A DNA stretch of 64,000 bases, taken from contig CM051521.1 in assembly GCA_028015205.1 (NCBI GenBank), forward strand, positions 96,572,513 to 96,636,512, in the 5' to 3' direction. Position 1 is the first letter of the stretch. Every line of letters begins with the position of its first letter. The position numbers were made by a program, and so were the translations under genes. The notes below the pieces were generated by a model. That model saw only the letters and a list, made by a program, of their open reading frames with translations. It did no database searches and was not told the DNA's origin. The stretch comes from Mytilisepta virgata (taxonomy: Eukaryota; Mollusca; Bivalvia; Mytilida; Mytilidae). Shown piece by piece: positions 12,497-23,352 of the stretch.

Positions 12497-12734
12497 ATCG
12501 TAAAAATTGGGGTGTGACTAAACATCGAGTTCGAGTTAAAGTTAAAGTTAAAGTTCGAGTTAGAGTTAGAGTTCGAGTTAAAGTTAGAGTTCGAGTTGAA
12601 GTTCGAGTTAGAGTTTGGGTTAAAATTCGAGTTCGAGTTGTAGTTCGAGTGAACTCGAGATTTTAAAATTTCTAATGTCATTTATCGAGTTACATTTCGA
12701 GTTAGAGTTACGGTTCGAGTTAAAGTTCGAGTTA
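12497..12734 (+). repeat. Hexamer array CGAGTT/AAAGTT, left arm of an inverted pair
   Basis: After GGGGTGTGACTAAACATCGA come repeated hexamers GTTCGA, GTTAGA and GTTAAA, then AACTCGAGATT, CTAATGTCATTTATCGAGTT and more hexamers. The reverse complement of the same order occurs at 14808-15003. Asn/Ser/Phe-rich frames here are repeat artefacts. Confidence 0.85.
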
Positions 12735-12985
12735 GGGAGCAACCATTTGATTTTTATGGGGGGGAGGGGGTAAAATTTGAAATAAAAAGGCAGGACAAAG
12801 ATTTTGGGCAAAATAAAAAGACAGGATCACTTTAGATGTGAAAAAAAATGCAGGATCTGTGTCGATCAGGAAATTTTGGTTTACATGAAAATAAAAATTA
12901 AGGCCACAATGGCGGTCGAAAAAAAATCCAGGACCAAAATTTGACCCCCCCCCCCCCCCGAAAAAAAAATCAAATGGTTGTTTCC
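12735..12985. mobile_element. MITE, PIF/Harbinger-like
   Basis: A 251-bp segment has imperfect terminal inverted repeats (left GGGAGCAACCATTTGATTTT, right the complement with GGAAACAACC at its end), each followed inward by G- or C-homopolymer runs. It is flanked on both sides by TTA (12732-12734 and 12986-12988). A TWA target duplication is the habit of PIF/Harbinger transposons. It has no coding capacity. It inserted at the inner edge of the left hexamer array. Confidence 0.65.
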
Positions 12986-12988
12986 TTA

Positions 12989-14807
12989 TTCACAGTTCAC
13001 ATGTTAAAATTATGCTACGTGGGCCTTTAGTCTGCTTCATCTGCTAATAATTTCAGATTATATTTTTTTTAAATAAAATGTCAATTAGAATATAAGCGTT
13101 CTTTTATTCCGGGTGTAGACCATCAGTCCTAGCAAAACAAGCCAACCATACTCTATCATACGATCTTCAACATGTGGATATCTCACAAAAAATGTTTAAC
13201 CCCGCCGCACTTTTGCGCCTGTCCCAAGTCAGGAACCTCTAGCCGGTTCGGCGCATCCTTCTACACAATTTTGAAACTGGACACCACTTATGTCCCCAAA
13301 TTGTCCGGTGGATTTAGAGGAGGTGTTAAACGTGCATTCACATAGGGTCTAGTGTGAAACTCAGTTCTGCGGCGGAGGCAATTATGGTCGCGGAGGTCGG
13401 AATTACCGGATACCGTTTTGGAAGGGCATTAAAGTAAAGTTTGGTTGATATTGACTTTGTAGTTTCAGAGGAAAATATTTTTAAAATTTCCTTCCACCTT
13501 TTCTATAATTAGCTCCGGCAACTATCTTGGTTGAAAGGGGACCACCCAAGGTCTATTCCACCAAAATTTGGTTCCAATTGGCCCAGTAGTTTCAGAGGAG
13601 AAGATTTTTATATTAAAAAAACAAAAAATACAAAGCTAAAAATCGACAATTCTTGGGCAATAACTCCAAGAAGGGTAATCCGATTTCTACGAAAATTAAA
13701 ACGCAGGTAGATATTATCCTCCTCATCGTTTTTACCTCGCCAGATTTTCTCTAAAAGGCATTTCTTCTAATATAATTTTCAAAAACTAATGTCTGATCTA
13801 TATGCTCTATATTTAGTACCATGTGATTTGACTTGCGGCATCCTTTGACACTTCTTTCTACTAGACACCTTAGTAATGACTCGGGCCAGGTTTGATTCCA
13901 ATTAGCCCAGCAAGTTCAGAGTGTAAGATTTTTTCAAAAAATTTTACGACGGCAGATGACGGACACCAAGTGATGGCAAAAGCTCACATGGCCTTTATGA
14001 TTTTTTGTTAACATGATATGCAATCGGCTCATCTGACACAATCAGTAAACTATTCACATATTTTATATTATTTTGAAGGATATAGTTTTGTATCACAACT
14101 TTAAATCTCACAATTCAGTGTACAGATTAAGGAAGGTTTTAAAAACTTTTTTTTTAATTATATAGAATCCACATGCATTTCGATTTAGGGAGGACGTCAT
14201 ACTTAAAGGGGGGTTGAACAAAATAAATACACGTATTCCGGACATTGGGGGAGCAGGTTTCGTTTTCAGGTTGTGATTTTATTGAAATATTAACATAATT
14301 AAATGGACAAGAGTAAAACTATATGTAAGTTTCTTCCACATTCGTTGGTGGGACATATGGAGAAAGAGAAAAGGAAAACGCGTGAGGAAACGAAGTTGGA
14401 CACGTTTCATTTGCCCTGCATAAGGAGGCGGCCAATCTAGATTCCGGTGCCCAGATGATTAAACGGCGAAGAATAAAAATCAACGCACAATAACTTAATC
14501 CTAAAAGGGGGGGGGGGTGTGGTGCTGTCCAAAATTTTCTGCACGTACGCAAGTACTATTTTTTGTGGTCAAATTTCTTGATTTTGTTATATTTTTGGGG
14601 GGTCCCAAAAATTGCAGGTATTTTTTGGGGTGCGTTCAAAAAGTCGAAAAATAGCGTTTTTAACCTGTTTTATGTGGTAGAATGAAAGATTTTTCTGGGT
14701 CTGAAAAAATCAGAGATATCTTTATGGGGGTGTCACCAAATTTAGGTATTTTTTTACGAGCCTATGTAGAGGTAATTGTTTACCTACCTCCCCCTAAACT
14801 TAATCCG
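12989..14807. repeat. Repeat-filled stretch between the inverted hexamer arrays
   Basis: At about 13185-13260 lies a copy of the AACCCCGCCGCACTTTTGCG repeat. At 13440-14005 lies a dispersed repeat with TAGTTTCAGAGGAGAAGATT units and the end module GGACACCAAGTGATGGCAAA then GCTCACATGGCCTTT, shared with 4438-4500, 20640-20700 and 58320-58420. Near 14508 is a G11 run. No gene is seen. Confidence 0.65.
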
Positions 14808-15003
14808 TAACTCGAATTTTAACTCGAAATGCAACTCGATAAATGACATTAGAAATCAATATCTCGAGTTAACTCGAAGATTGACTTGAACTCGAATTAT
14901 AACTCGAACGCTAACTCGAACTTTAACTCGAACTCGAACTCTTAACTCGAAATGTAACTCGAACTGTAACTCGATGTTTAGTCACACCCTAAAAATTTTA
15001 CTT
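14808..15003 (-). repeat. Hexamer array AACTCG, right arm of the inverted pair
   Basis: The arm contains repeated AACTCGAA-type units, AAATGACATTAGAAAT and, at the outer end, CGATGTTTAGTCACACCCTA. It is the reverse complement in order of 12497-12734. Confidence 0.85.
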
Positions 15004-15180
15004 CTCGATTCGCCGATTACATAGAGTGAATATTGTGGCAATGGACTAAGCTCCGACAGAAAATAATTTAAATCATCGGTAAAACATAATTTATTCATTG
15101 TTTTTGTAGTCATTCATCGATGTCATTATGAAAAATAAATAAATTGAATGTCGCAGGACAGATGTCGTCTGCTTTGTTTA

Positions 15181-15345
15181 AGAAATGATTCACGGGGGAT
15201 ATAGAGTTGAAGTCATTTATACATGGGCTGGGTCTTTATATTGATATTTTATACCTAGCCATCGCTCAGTATAAAACATTCCGAATATCAAGGCCCAGCC
15301 CGTGTGAAAATGACTTCAACTCTATACCCCCTATAAATTATTTCT
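15181..15345. mobile_element. Fold-back MITE, 165 bp
   Basis: The left arm 15181-15254 and right arm 15269-15345 are imperfect reverse complements, with a spacer of about 14 bases. Both arms contain TATAGAGTTGAAGTCATTT and GGGCTGGG(T/C)CTT. No coding capacity; family not assigned. Confidence 0.85.
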
Positions 15346-16601
15346 AAATAACATTTAGATTACTTAATTCCCATTCTCAGAGCCAAGCAGCATCATGTCA
15401 AATAGATTACACGGACATCTTATTGATAGATTATGGCACAGGGGATTATGGAGAGGTCCTTTTTCACTTTTTGCCTTTTAGCTGCAGCATGTGATTCATT
15501 TCTATTACATTTAGTACCTAAATATATAAATTTTTCAACTTTTCTATCCTTGATTTGATGAATGTCGCACAGAAAATCTAACCATCTGAAGACCCCTTAT
15601 ATAAAATGATGTCATAAATTAGAAACGAGAGCTTGTACAACGGACTATAAAATTTCATTCATAGACATTCATATAGATGTATATAAAAGTCAAAAATAAT
15701 TCATGAAATTGAGACTAGCTTATATTTTTACATTCACCGTACTAATAAGAATTTATAACAAAAATACTAAAATAATGTATATATCACTGAATAAAAAGTC
15801 AAGTAAATAGATGGGGAAGTAGTTTATTATCCACAAAGTGCCCTTCTGTAATATATAAATATAACAAGATTAGCTTTCAAAAAAAGCTGAGGTCATTCGT
15901 TTTGGCTTTCTTTAAAAAGAAAATCTTATTTCAACTAGTTTAGATTAATTGGAAATATTTTTTTATTTAGTTGTATAAGATTGTCATTTTAAGCTAACTC
16001 ATTCCTTTTTGTTTATTAGTGCCTTCTTATTTTTCATTACGTTTTTATTTCATGTATTTTCATGGACTTTCTCTCTCTCACTTCTATTTCACTGTGTTGC
16101 ACATCTACTAAGTATGGTTATTTTACAGCATGTACAAGTAAAAGAAGCAATTGATGAACTTTAAAATGTATTGGAAACGATTTCGAATCCGAGATGAAAT
16201 GACGCGAAAGTTAAACACAAACTACTGAATTACACAATATTTCTATTCGACTTGTTAGAAAATCAAAATATTTTTTTCGAAACTTGACAGAACATAATAA
16301 ACTGATTTCAATAAGAATTCCCGAAGTTCTGAAAATAAATTTTGATCATTAGGTCACAGTTAATGCACTAAATCTGCTGGTACTGGAATACGTGTCTAAT
16401 ATGCATGTTTATAGTTACTAGTATCATTTTCTAGTAATAAAGGTTAAATTTAATTACGTGACAGCGGGATATCAAGTTTGAATTGTGACTTTCCCATTTT
16501 GTCATTATAATGACCCCGTCTAGTGCATATTTTATGTCTTTCGTAGAAATATATCTACTTCGGGGATAGCACCGAACCATGTTGAAAATAGAAATAGCTA
16601 C
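15346..16601. other. Non-coding stretch
   Basis: AT-rich sequence with no supported gene. At 16570-16588 the motif CACCGAACCATGTTGAAAA occurs, and it recurs at 17039-17057 on the other side of the MITE, so the insertion hit a short tandem duplication. Confidence 0.5.
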
Positions 16602-16610
16602 TTTGGGGAC

Positions 16611-17026
16611 CAATCTAATTATAAACCGATCTCTCATCGCTCCCGTTTTCTGATATGTCGCGTGGGAGATCTAACGAAACCCGCTTTGAGGTCACATGTG
16701 AGTGAACAGGAACTTATGAATTTATAATGATATGCAAATGAGTTGACTTCCTATCAATAAGCTAATCAAAAAAGTTTTCCTTTAGATCTAATCGTTAAAG
16801 AAGATCCGAATGAATTCTGGGGACTGACGATTTCTTCGTTAATAAAATGAGTTACATCCCTTTACCACAGATCAACTTCCAAGATCGCCGAAACCGCAAT
16901 TTCATTGGTCGAACAGGACACACCTACGAGGTCACTCACATGTGACCTCAAAGCGGGTTTCGTTAGATCTCCCACGCGACATATCAGAAAACGGGAGCGA
17001 TGAGAGATCGATTTTTAATTAGATTG
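16611..17026. mobile_element. Mutator-like MITE with 94-bp terminal inverted repeats and 9-bp TSD
   Basis: A 416-bp segment begins CAATCTAATT and ends AATTAGATTG. Arms 16611-16704 and 16933-17026 are reverse complements over 94 bases with only about two mismatches. Exact 9-bp direct repeats TTTGGGGAC flank it (16602-16610 and 17027-17035). Long terminal repeats plus a 9-bp duplication fit Mutator-like elements; hAT and P elements usually make 8 bp. The 228-bp centre has no open frame, so it is non-autonomous. It lies about 490 bp upstream of the 786-codon gene. Confidence 0.85.
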
Positions 17027-17437
17027 TTTGGGGACGCACACCGAACCATGTTGAAAAGTTTGTTTTAACTTTCCGGAGACAACATGCAGAATTACAAAAT
17101 GTGTTTGAATACCAACTGTTCAAGCTAAAAACACTTTAAACACGCGTTGTAAAGATTAAAATATAGACTTAATAAATTTATACGGTTAGAAAATAGCCGA
17201 AATGCTTAAAGTGCTTTAAAATATATTCAGTACAATATTCAATAGCCTTCTGTGCATTTACGTAACTTTCAAATGTATAGCATTTTTGCTATGTACATAG
17301 ATTAAACATAAAAAATAAACACTATACACAACAGCCATGGTACGCGGAAGTTGGACACATCATTATCTGACCTTATATATCATTCTCCTCAGCGAATGAA
17401 AATAAATAGGAAAGTAGGATCTTTAAGTATCTCATAT

Positions 17438-17445
17438 TATATAAA
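17438..17445 (+). promoter_or_regulatory. Candidate TATA box for the 786-codon gene
   Basis: TATATAAA lies 74 bases upstream of the ATG. Transcription starting about 30 bases downstream would give a short leader of roughly 45-50 bases without an intron. The sequence is AT-rich, so chance is possible. Confidence 0.35.
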
Positions 17446-17518
17446 TCATTTTTAGATATCGCAAATGTTATAGTCTATACTTCCTTTTTCTATTTGACGT
17501 ATACAAGAAAAAAGTTAG

Positions 17519-19879
17519 ATGAATTTTATTCTGGTGAAAATAACTTTCCTATTATGTTTAAGCCAAGGGTATTCTGGTACACAAGCATTACAAGGCGATC
17601 TAGATTGTGACTATTACGGTACTGTTTACCCACTAGACGACAACGTTACTGATGAATGCAAAATGGCAATCAACCCAAACGATATTGAAAAAATTGTGTA
17701 CCAGTTTCGAAAGCATGATTTCCACATCAATTTGCTAAAGATACGATTTGAATTTCCAGAGGATATATTCGTTAACAAAACAAATTGTACAATAACACCT
17801 TTGGACTGGATTTGGACACATCGAGGGAAGAATGGAGGATACCAGTATTTATTTCTTATGAAAGAATTTTCCGTTTATTCTGTTGGATTACTAGATCATT
17901 ACACTTATTCAGTGACTCTGAAAATCACCGTCAATGGAACCTGTCCTGTGATTATAGGTGAGAGAAATACGACGGAACGTATAGCTTTAGCTGTTTTACA
18001 GGGCTTTAACACTTCAGCGTTGACTATTCCAGATATTGATATACGACATGGATACTTATGCTACATAAGCAGAACTTTCATCTCGGAGGAATTGTATTTC
18101 CTTGCAAAGTATTTCATTAATTCCAAACAAACTTTGGGATATCGCTGCTGTAAAAATATATTGAACGAAAAAACAGGTCAAGATACGATCTTGTGTACGA
18201 GCACAACTACCCTTATTGGCGGCTATTTATGGTGGAATTTTCCTTATTTCATGGGATGGGTTATGTTCGTTTTTGTACCGCTCGTGATTCTTAAATTATT
18301 AAATACCAAAACCAATTACTTGTTCGAAAAGCAGGAAAAACACAAGATCGATTGGTTGAATTCAAACCCTATTTCGATCACTAATGTGTTTAAACGTAGA
18401 CTTCGTGGAGCGTTTGATAGAGGAAAGATTTGTTCGAGCTTTTTAAAAACATTAACAGTACTATTAACTTCTACATTTGTTGTTATAGAGGTACTGTCTC
18501 ATTTTATATTTCTGAATGAATTTGTGGTTGACAGTACTAAATCACAAGTACCATTCAATTGGATTAATATGGCCGCCGGTTACCAGCTAAGCAAGAAAAA
18601 CTTTTTACCGTGTTTCGGGGGCCCTTATGTAGCTTTAGCTATTTACGTTGTGTCCACTTCTCTTTTTCTATGTCTTCCAGCAGACTTGGGTAAATTCGTA
18701 GAAAAAGGCTTAGAAGAGAAGAATGGACTGTTCTCCGCTTTATTAACTGTAGATATAACAACGAAAGGCAGATTGGGGGCAGTGTTGAACATTCATACAC
18801 AAAGGGGTTTTAACAGATTCTATTCTGTTTTAAAAGCTCACGTATATATGCTTATAAACCCACTATTTTGGCGACTTGGATTACAACTGCAGTCTGGAAG
18901 ATTTAGAGGATATATCAATGTTTTATCAAGAAATCGTATGCCTTGCAAGATGTCCCTTATTGTAATTTTTCTCGTTCCTTACATTGCAATATGTGTTTTT
19001 GAGTGGGTTATGGCGATTGTTTTGTATGGGTTTCCTATAGTAGGATTCTTTTTTGTTCTGATACGAGCATATTACAGTTCAATTAAACGATTGCTTCCAA
19101 AATCAGGTATGATTAAATTCTGTGTCTGTTCAGTAGCAATCTTATTCATGTCAGCTTGTGTTGCATTTGATATTTATATATTTTCGTTGCTTTTCGTCGA
19201 TAGCTTCATATTTTTATGTCGGATATGCACATATACATTTTCCGGACTTATAGCATACCCGGATGTCACATATGGTTACATTGTTTTCACGGTCACAGTT
19301 ATTATCTACGTTACCGAAAGTATTCAACATGTCAATGAAGTTTATAATGACCTGTTCAAGAAGTTGTGTATAATTTGTAAAAAGAATCAGATGGAGCGAT
19401 CTTACCAAAATGTTCCTTTAATTACGTATAACAACTCTCAAACTTCTCTGTCACTTACGTTGTTTAATTACATTATTCGATACGTTCGGCCTTTACGAAT
19501 AGAAATCGTGTTTTCCATCCTCAAAATCATACTCATTGTGATTATTTTGTACATGTCTATATCCACTCTAATTGCGTTCAAAGAAATCAGTAAAATGACG
19601 GCTTTAACACAAGCTGTTACTGCTATTTTTATTTGCTTGATTCCAAAACTATGGCATTTATTTACGAAACAAAGGGAACATACTGGTGATACAAAAGAAA
19701 ATACTGAACTACAAAGAATAATTGACATGTACTGCAAATCTTACATACGTAAATACAGTTCTTATGACATTCAGAACAGTTTTTCGGATTTCGATGATTG
19801 TGAAGAAAGAAGCAGAGAAAGATTCCCTGATGAAGATGAACTTACAGATGAATTACTCATGGAAATTGACGTAGAATAG
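17519..19879 (+). CDS. Orphan multi-pass membrane protein, 786 aa, intronless
   Basis: The frame is uninterrupted over 2.36 kb in AT-rich DNA, so it is surely coding. The ATG is the first possible: a TAG in frame precedes it directly. Residues 1-23 form a signal peptide (hydrophobic core FILVKITFLLCL). Residues 24-240 are an ectodomain with cysteines near 30, 47, 90, 142, 181, 210, 211 and 226 and N-glycosylation sequons (NVT, NKT, NCT, NGT, NTT, NTS). Hydrophobic segments follow at about 243-262, 309-332, 368-388, 478-520 (probably two), 531-563, 585-600, 660-688 and 695-712. The tail from about 718 is hydrophilic and strongly acidic at its end (DEDELTDELLMEIDVE), so it is probably cytosolic. 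I do not recognise the family; receptor, transporter and channel roles all remain open. A possible poly(A) signal ATTAAA is at 20149. Its single-exon form may reflect retroposition or an intronless family. Confidence 0.93.
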   Translation: MNFILVKITFLLCLSQGYSGTQALQGDLDCDYYGTVYPLDDNVTDECKMAINPNDIEKIVYQFRKHDFHINLLKIRFEFPEDIFVNKTNCTITPLDWIWTHRGKNGGYQYLFLMKEFSVYSVGLLDHYTYSVTLKITVNGTCPVIIGERNTTERIALAVLQGFNTSALTIPDIDIRHGYLCYISRTFISEELYFLAKYFINSKQTLGYRCCKNILNEKTGQDTILCTSTTTLIGGYLWWNFPYFMGWVMFVFVPLVILKLLNTKTNYLFEKQEKHKIDWLNSNPISITNVFKRRLRGAFDRGKICSSFLKTLTVLLTSTFVVIEVLSHFIFLNEFVVDSTKSQVPFNWINMAAGYQLSKKNFLPCFGGPYVALAIYVVSTSLFLCLPADLGKFVEKGLEEKNGLFSALLTVDITTKGRLGAVLNIHTQRGFNRFYSVLKAHVYMLINPLFWRLGLQLQSGRFRGYINVLSRNRMPCKMSLIVIFLVPYIAICVFEWVMAIVLYGFPIVGFFFVLIRAYYSSIKRLLPKSGMIKFCVCSVAILFMSACVAFDIYIFSLLFVDSFIFLCRICTYTFSGLIAYPDVTYGYIVFTVTVIIYVTESIQHVNEVYNDLFKKLCIICKKNQMERSYQNVPLITYNNSQTSLSLTLFNYIIRYVRPLRIEIVFSILKIILIVIILYMSISTLIAFKEISKMTALTQAVTAIFICLIPKLWHLFTKQREHTGDTKENTELQRIIDMYCKSYIRKYSSYDIQNSFSDFDDCEERSRERFPDEDELTDELLMEIDVE

Positions 19880-20639
19880 AGACATGATACTTAGATTATG
19901 TTTATCTCTGATTTACCCAATTACAGTGTTTTTGGACTTTTTAGAAGAATTTTTTATGACAGATCTATAGAATCAGTGGATTTTCATAGTTACGAGATAA
20001 GATGCAAGTAGTCCACACTTCATACATTTATTTAAATCTTTTAAAACTAATGTAATTGCTCTATCTTTCAGTTTAAAAACGTCATTTTGGTCACTATCAA
20101 TCGGCTCTGCAATATATTTATTCGACCTTGAGTACAACAGAAATGTCAATTAAAAATAATGTTCAAAACTAGTAACATATTTATGTATTATCCATACAAA
20201 TTTTTGATAAAATATTATGAACAGAATTTAGATACTTTGATGTAGTGAGTGATTCAATGTTCATATGATTTAAATTGACCTACAAAGTGGGTTTATTTAA
20301 ATGCAAAGTTTTAAACCCTTCACTTCAATAAGGACATTTTTGCTTTCTGCTTTTAAATGTTCATATACATTGTATGTATAGAAAAAAGACAAACATATTA
20401 CTTAATGTTACTATAGTTCATTTATTTTTCTTTTTGGGAACTATTTGTAGTTGTACATTCTGTTTGACTTTCATATTTGTAAAATATTCAACGGTTTGTA
20501 ATCAATTAAAAAAAAATAAAAAAAATGTTCAATTGTTGGTTGTAAATGCCTCTGTTTTTCTTGCATGTATATCAAAATAGAACGGAAATTTAATCTTCTC
20601 AAAGTATGATATTACAAGGAACGTTTCATTTTAGTATCA
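19880..20639. other. 3' flank of the 786-codon gene
   Basis: It probably holds the 3' UTR; ATTAAA at 20149-20154 and AATAAA near 20515 are candidate poly(A) signals. No other feature is seen. Confidence 0.4.
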
Positions 20640-21044
20640 AAGGCCATCTGAGCTTTTGACATCACTTGGCGTCCATCGTCCGTCTGTCAACTTTTCACAT
20701 TTTAATCTCTTCTGAAACAACTGTGCCAAATAGAATTAAACTTGGCAGGAAGTATCTATGTAAGGTCCTTTATAAAGTTTGCTCATTTCGTCACGATTTG
20801 ACAACAAACATGGCCGCCATGGGCAATTGTTGTTTCTGATTGGCTGAGTTTTCAAAAATCTCTCCTCTAAAACTATTTTGCCTAATGGAACAAAATTTGA
20901 CAGGGAGCATATATGTGGGTCCTTTATAAAGTTCCTCATTTTGTCCCGATTGCACTACAAATATGGCCGCAATGGGCAGTTTTTGTTTCTGATTGGCTGA
21001 TACATGTATAAGAAAATCTTCTCCTTTGAAATCGCCTTTCTATT

Positions 21045-21525
21045 GTTAACTTTCCATTCTTGAGTAGCAATATACCAGCATCGCCTACATATGGCGTCTA
21101 CGTTTCTCAGCTTATTCAATATTCAAGGGCATGCGTGAGTTACCATGACTTTCGACAAAGAGGATTACTGCTGTCACAAAAGATTTATCAGGGATAAGTT
21201 GATGTCATCACTTAGGAAATGTTACGGTCGCCATCACGAATTGATTGACCGTTACAGTGATCCAATATCTAAGATGATATTGGAACTGTTCCCACTTTCG
21301 TAACATTTCATGTACCTCCACCGATTCGTGACTACTACCGGATTGACTTTGTTGAACTGCTCACCCTTCCGGAGCACCTGAGTTCACTTATGGTTTTTAT
21401 AGGAGTTCGCGTTGTTCGTTGTTTTTTAGTTTTCATTGTTTATTTGTTGTGCTTGCGGTTGTTCATTTGTCTTCCCGGGCTTTGTCTGTCTGATGGATTT
21501 GTCCTTCTCATATTTGTCCTCTTTC
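21045..21525 (+). repeat. Dispersed mussel-type repeat, GGAGCACCTGAG family, copy 2
   Basis: A longer copy than the one at 1383. It includes GGTCGCCATCACGAATTGAT, CTACTACCGGATTGAC, CACCCTTCCGGAGCACCTGA and a T-rich tail. It splits the tandem array, with array units resuming on both sides. Confidence 0.7.
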
Positions 21526-22201
21526 GACCCGATCGGACTACAAATAGAGCCACCATGTGCAGTTCTTGTTTCTGATGGACTGATATGAAAAAATCTTCTC
21601 CTCTGAAATCGCTTTGCTAAATGGAACGAAACTTATAGAAACTTATAGAAAACATTTATGGGAGGTCCTTTTTAAAGTTTCCTCATTTCGTTCCCATCAG
21701 GCAACACACATTGTCACGGGCAATTCTTGTTTCTCACTGGTTGATTAAAAAACAATGTTTTTCTCCAGAACTGCTTGGCCAAAACTGTCAGCAAAACTTG
21801 ACGGGAAGAATCTATGGAAAGTCTTCTATGAAATTCATTCTGATGGGAAGACAAACATGGCTGCCATGGGAAATTCGTGTTTCTGATTGGCTGATTTAAA
21901 GAAATCTTCTTCTCTGCAACCACTTTACCAAATGGAACAAACTTTACAGGAAGCATCTGTGGGAGGTTTTTTACAAAGTTTCCTCATTTGGTCCAGATTA
22001 GGCGACAAACATTGCCGCCAAGGGCAATTCTTGTTTCTTATTGGTTGATTTAAAAAAAAATCTTTCTGAAACTGCTTGGCCAAATAGAGCCATACTTAAC
22101 AGAAATTGTCTATGGCATATACCAGAAATCTACAGAACCGCAGAATTGCTTAAAACCAAACATGGCCTGAATGTTCCTCATAGGGTGCTGACAAAGTGTT
22201 A

Positions 22202-22582
22202 TTACTTCGGTGCCAATCCCTCATTCAAGATGGCCATCAGCAGAGGACTTAGGTTAACATAAGACCCTATTGGAAATATATGCAACAATCTTCTGGAGAA
22301 CCGCCAAATTTTAGAATATTCTGTCCTGTAAGTAGAATGACCTTGATGAAGAAAAAGTTTGTTCCTACAAGACTTACCACACTTCATAATGATAGGGAGA
22401 AGTGACTTCCCTCTTTGAGGAGTGTTGTAAACATTAAATAATGCGTTGATATCGTTGTGTGAACGAAACGTCGTTCCCGGCAAAATTGACAGTTGGCGGT
22501 TTAGCGTTTCGAAATTCCGCCAATTTGTGGTATACAAATGACAAATGTTGTATTCACGCGTGTTATTCTTCATACATTTCAT
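22202..22582 (-). pseudogene. ORF remnant of the composite repeat, copy 2
   Basis: A frame of 126 codons whose C-terminal half aligns with the frame at 3018-3389 (GKSCRNKLFLHQGHSTY, RRLLHIFPIGSYVNL, ILNEGLA). The N-terminal halves differ. Function unknown. Confidence 0.5.
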
Positions 22583-22600
22583 TTGTAACTACATTCACCT

Positions 22601-23352
22601 GCTTTATATACCTAAATGGGTATTTAGGCGAATGAAATCGTGCTTACTTTCTATATAATCCAATGTTTATGTACTCGCTGACAGTAATACACAATGTTAA
22701 CATTGAACGTTAGCGACTTATTTTCTTACACGCAATGATAAGTGTGCTTGGTGATATAAAAGGGAACTGTCCAAACGAATTCGAACTGATCAGCTAAGAT
22801 TATTGGGTAAATACACAACGGCATACGAAAACATATTACAAACAACCTTTAAACATATTAATTGTGCCTGTATTTATTGTATTGCTCTTTTATTAATATA
22901 ATTATTATTGTTTGAGCTATTTACTTATTTATTGTGAGAAAACTCTTGGCAAAGGGATTTTGCATAGCAGAAAATAAGGATTCAATATCTAAAAACTATT
23001 GTTGTCCTAAGTATTGGCAGCAATTACAACAAGGTATATCAATAAAAACAGCTTTCATGTCATGTGAGCTATATACAGTCATCTGATCCCGTAGTTTTGT
23101 GTTGGTTGGGGATGGCAAAGAACGAATTGTATAGAGTAAAAATGTGTTGAATGGGACAGGAATTAATGTTATCATTTTATCATTAACAAATTAATGAATT
23201 TTGAGAAAACAGCCGTCCCCCACCCCAAAACAAATTCTAAAGGCTACAAGAGACGAGACATTGACAGTGGATTTGACCACGCTATGAACAGCAATCGCGC
23301 TGACCTACCGAAATATAAAAAAAAAGAAACAAAAGAGTCTTTTTTATATATA
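22601..23352. other. Non-coding stretch
   Basis: No gene or repeat is recognised. A short frame reading into the next element is not supported on its own. Confidence 0.4.

Larger units (their letters stand above)
20640..22600 (-). repeat. Composite repeat, copy 2 (inverted relative to copy 1)
   Basis: On the minus strand the order is ORF remnant (22582-22202), tandem array (about 22130-20700, with units complementary to CCAATCAGAAACAAGAATTG and GGCCATGTTTGTC) and end module (20700-20640, AAGTGATGTCAAAAGCTCAG). This is the order of 2995-4500. The array is interrupted by an unrelated dispersed repeat at about 21045-21525. Confidence 0.8.

Noticed and set aside
12466..12811. Asn/Ser/Phe-repeat protein frames on the minus strand
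   Set aside because: They are direct translations of the CGAGTT/AAAGTT hexamer array; the inverted partner array at 14808 gives no such protein.
16431..16637. 68-codon minus-strand frame
   Set aside because: It runs into the end of the MITE and has no motif; the overlap with an insertion makes it accidental.
19214..19737. Minus-strand frames inside the 786-codon gene
   Set aside because: They are antisense shadows of a long, clearly coding frame and show no motifs.
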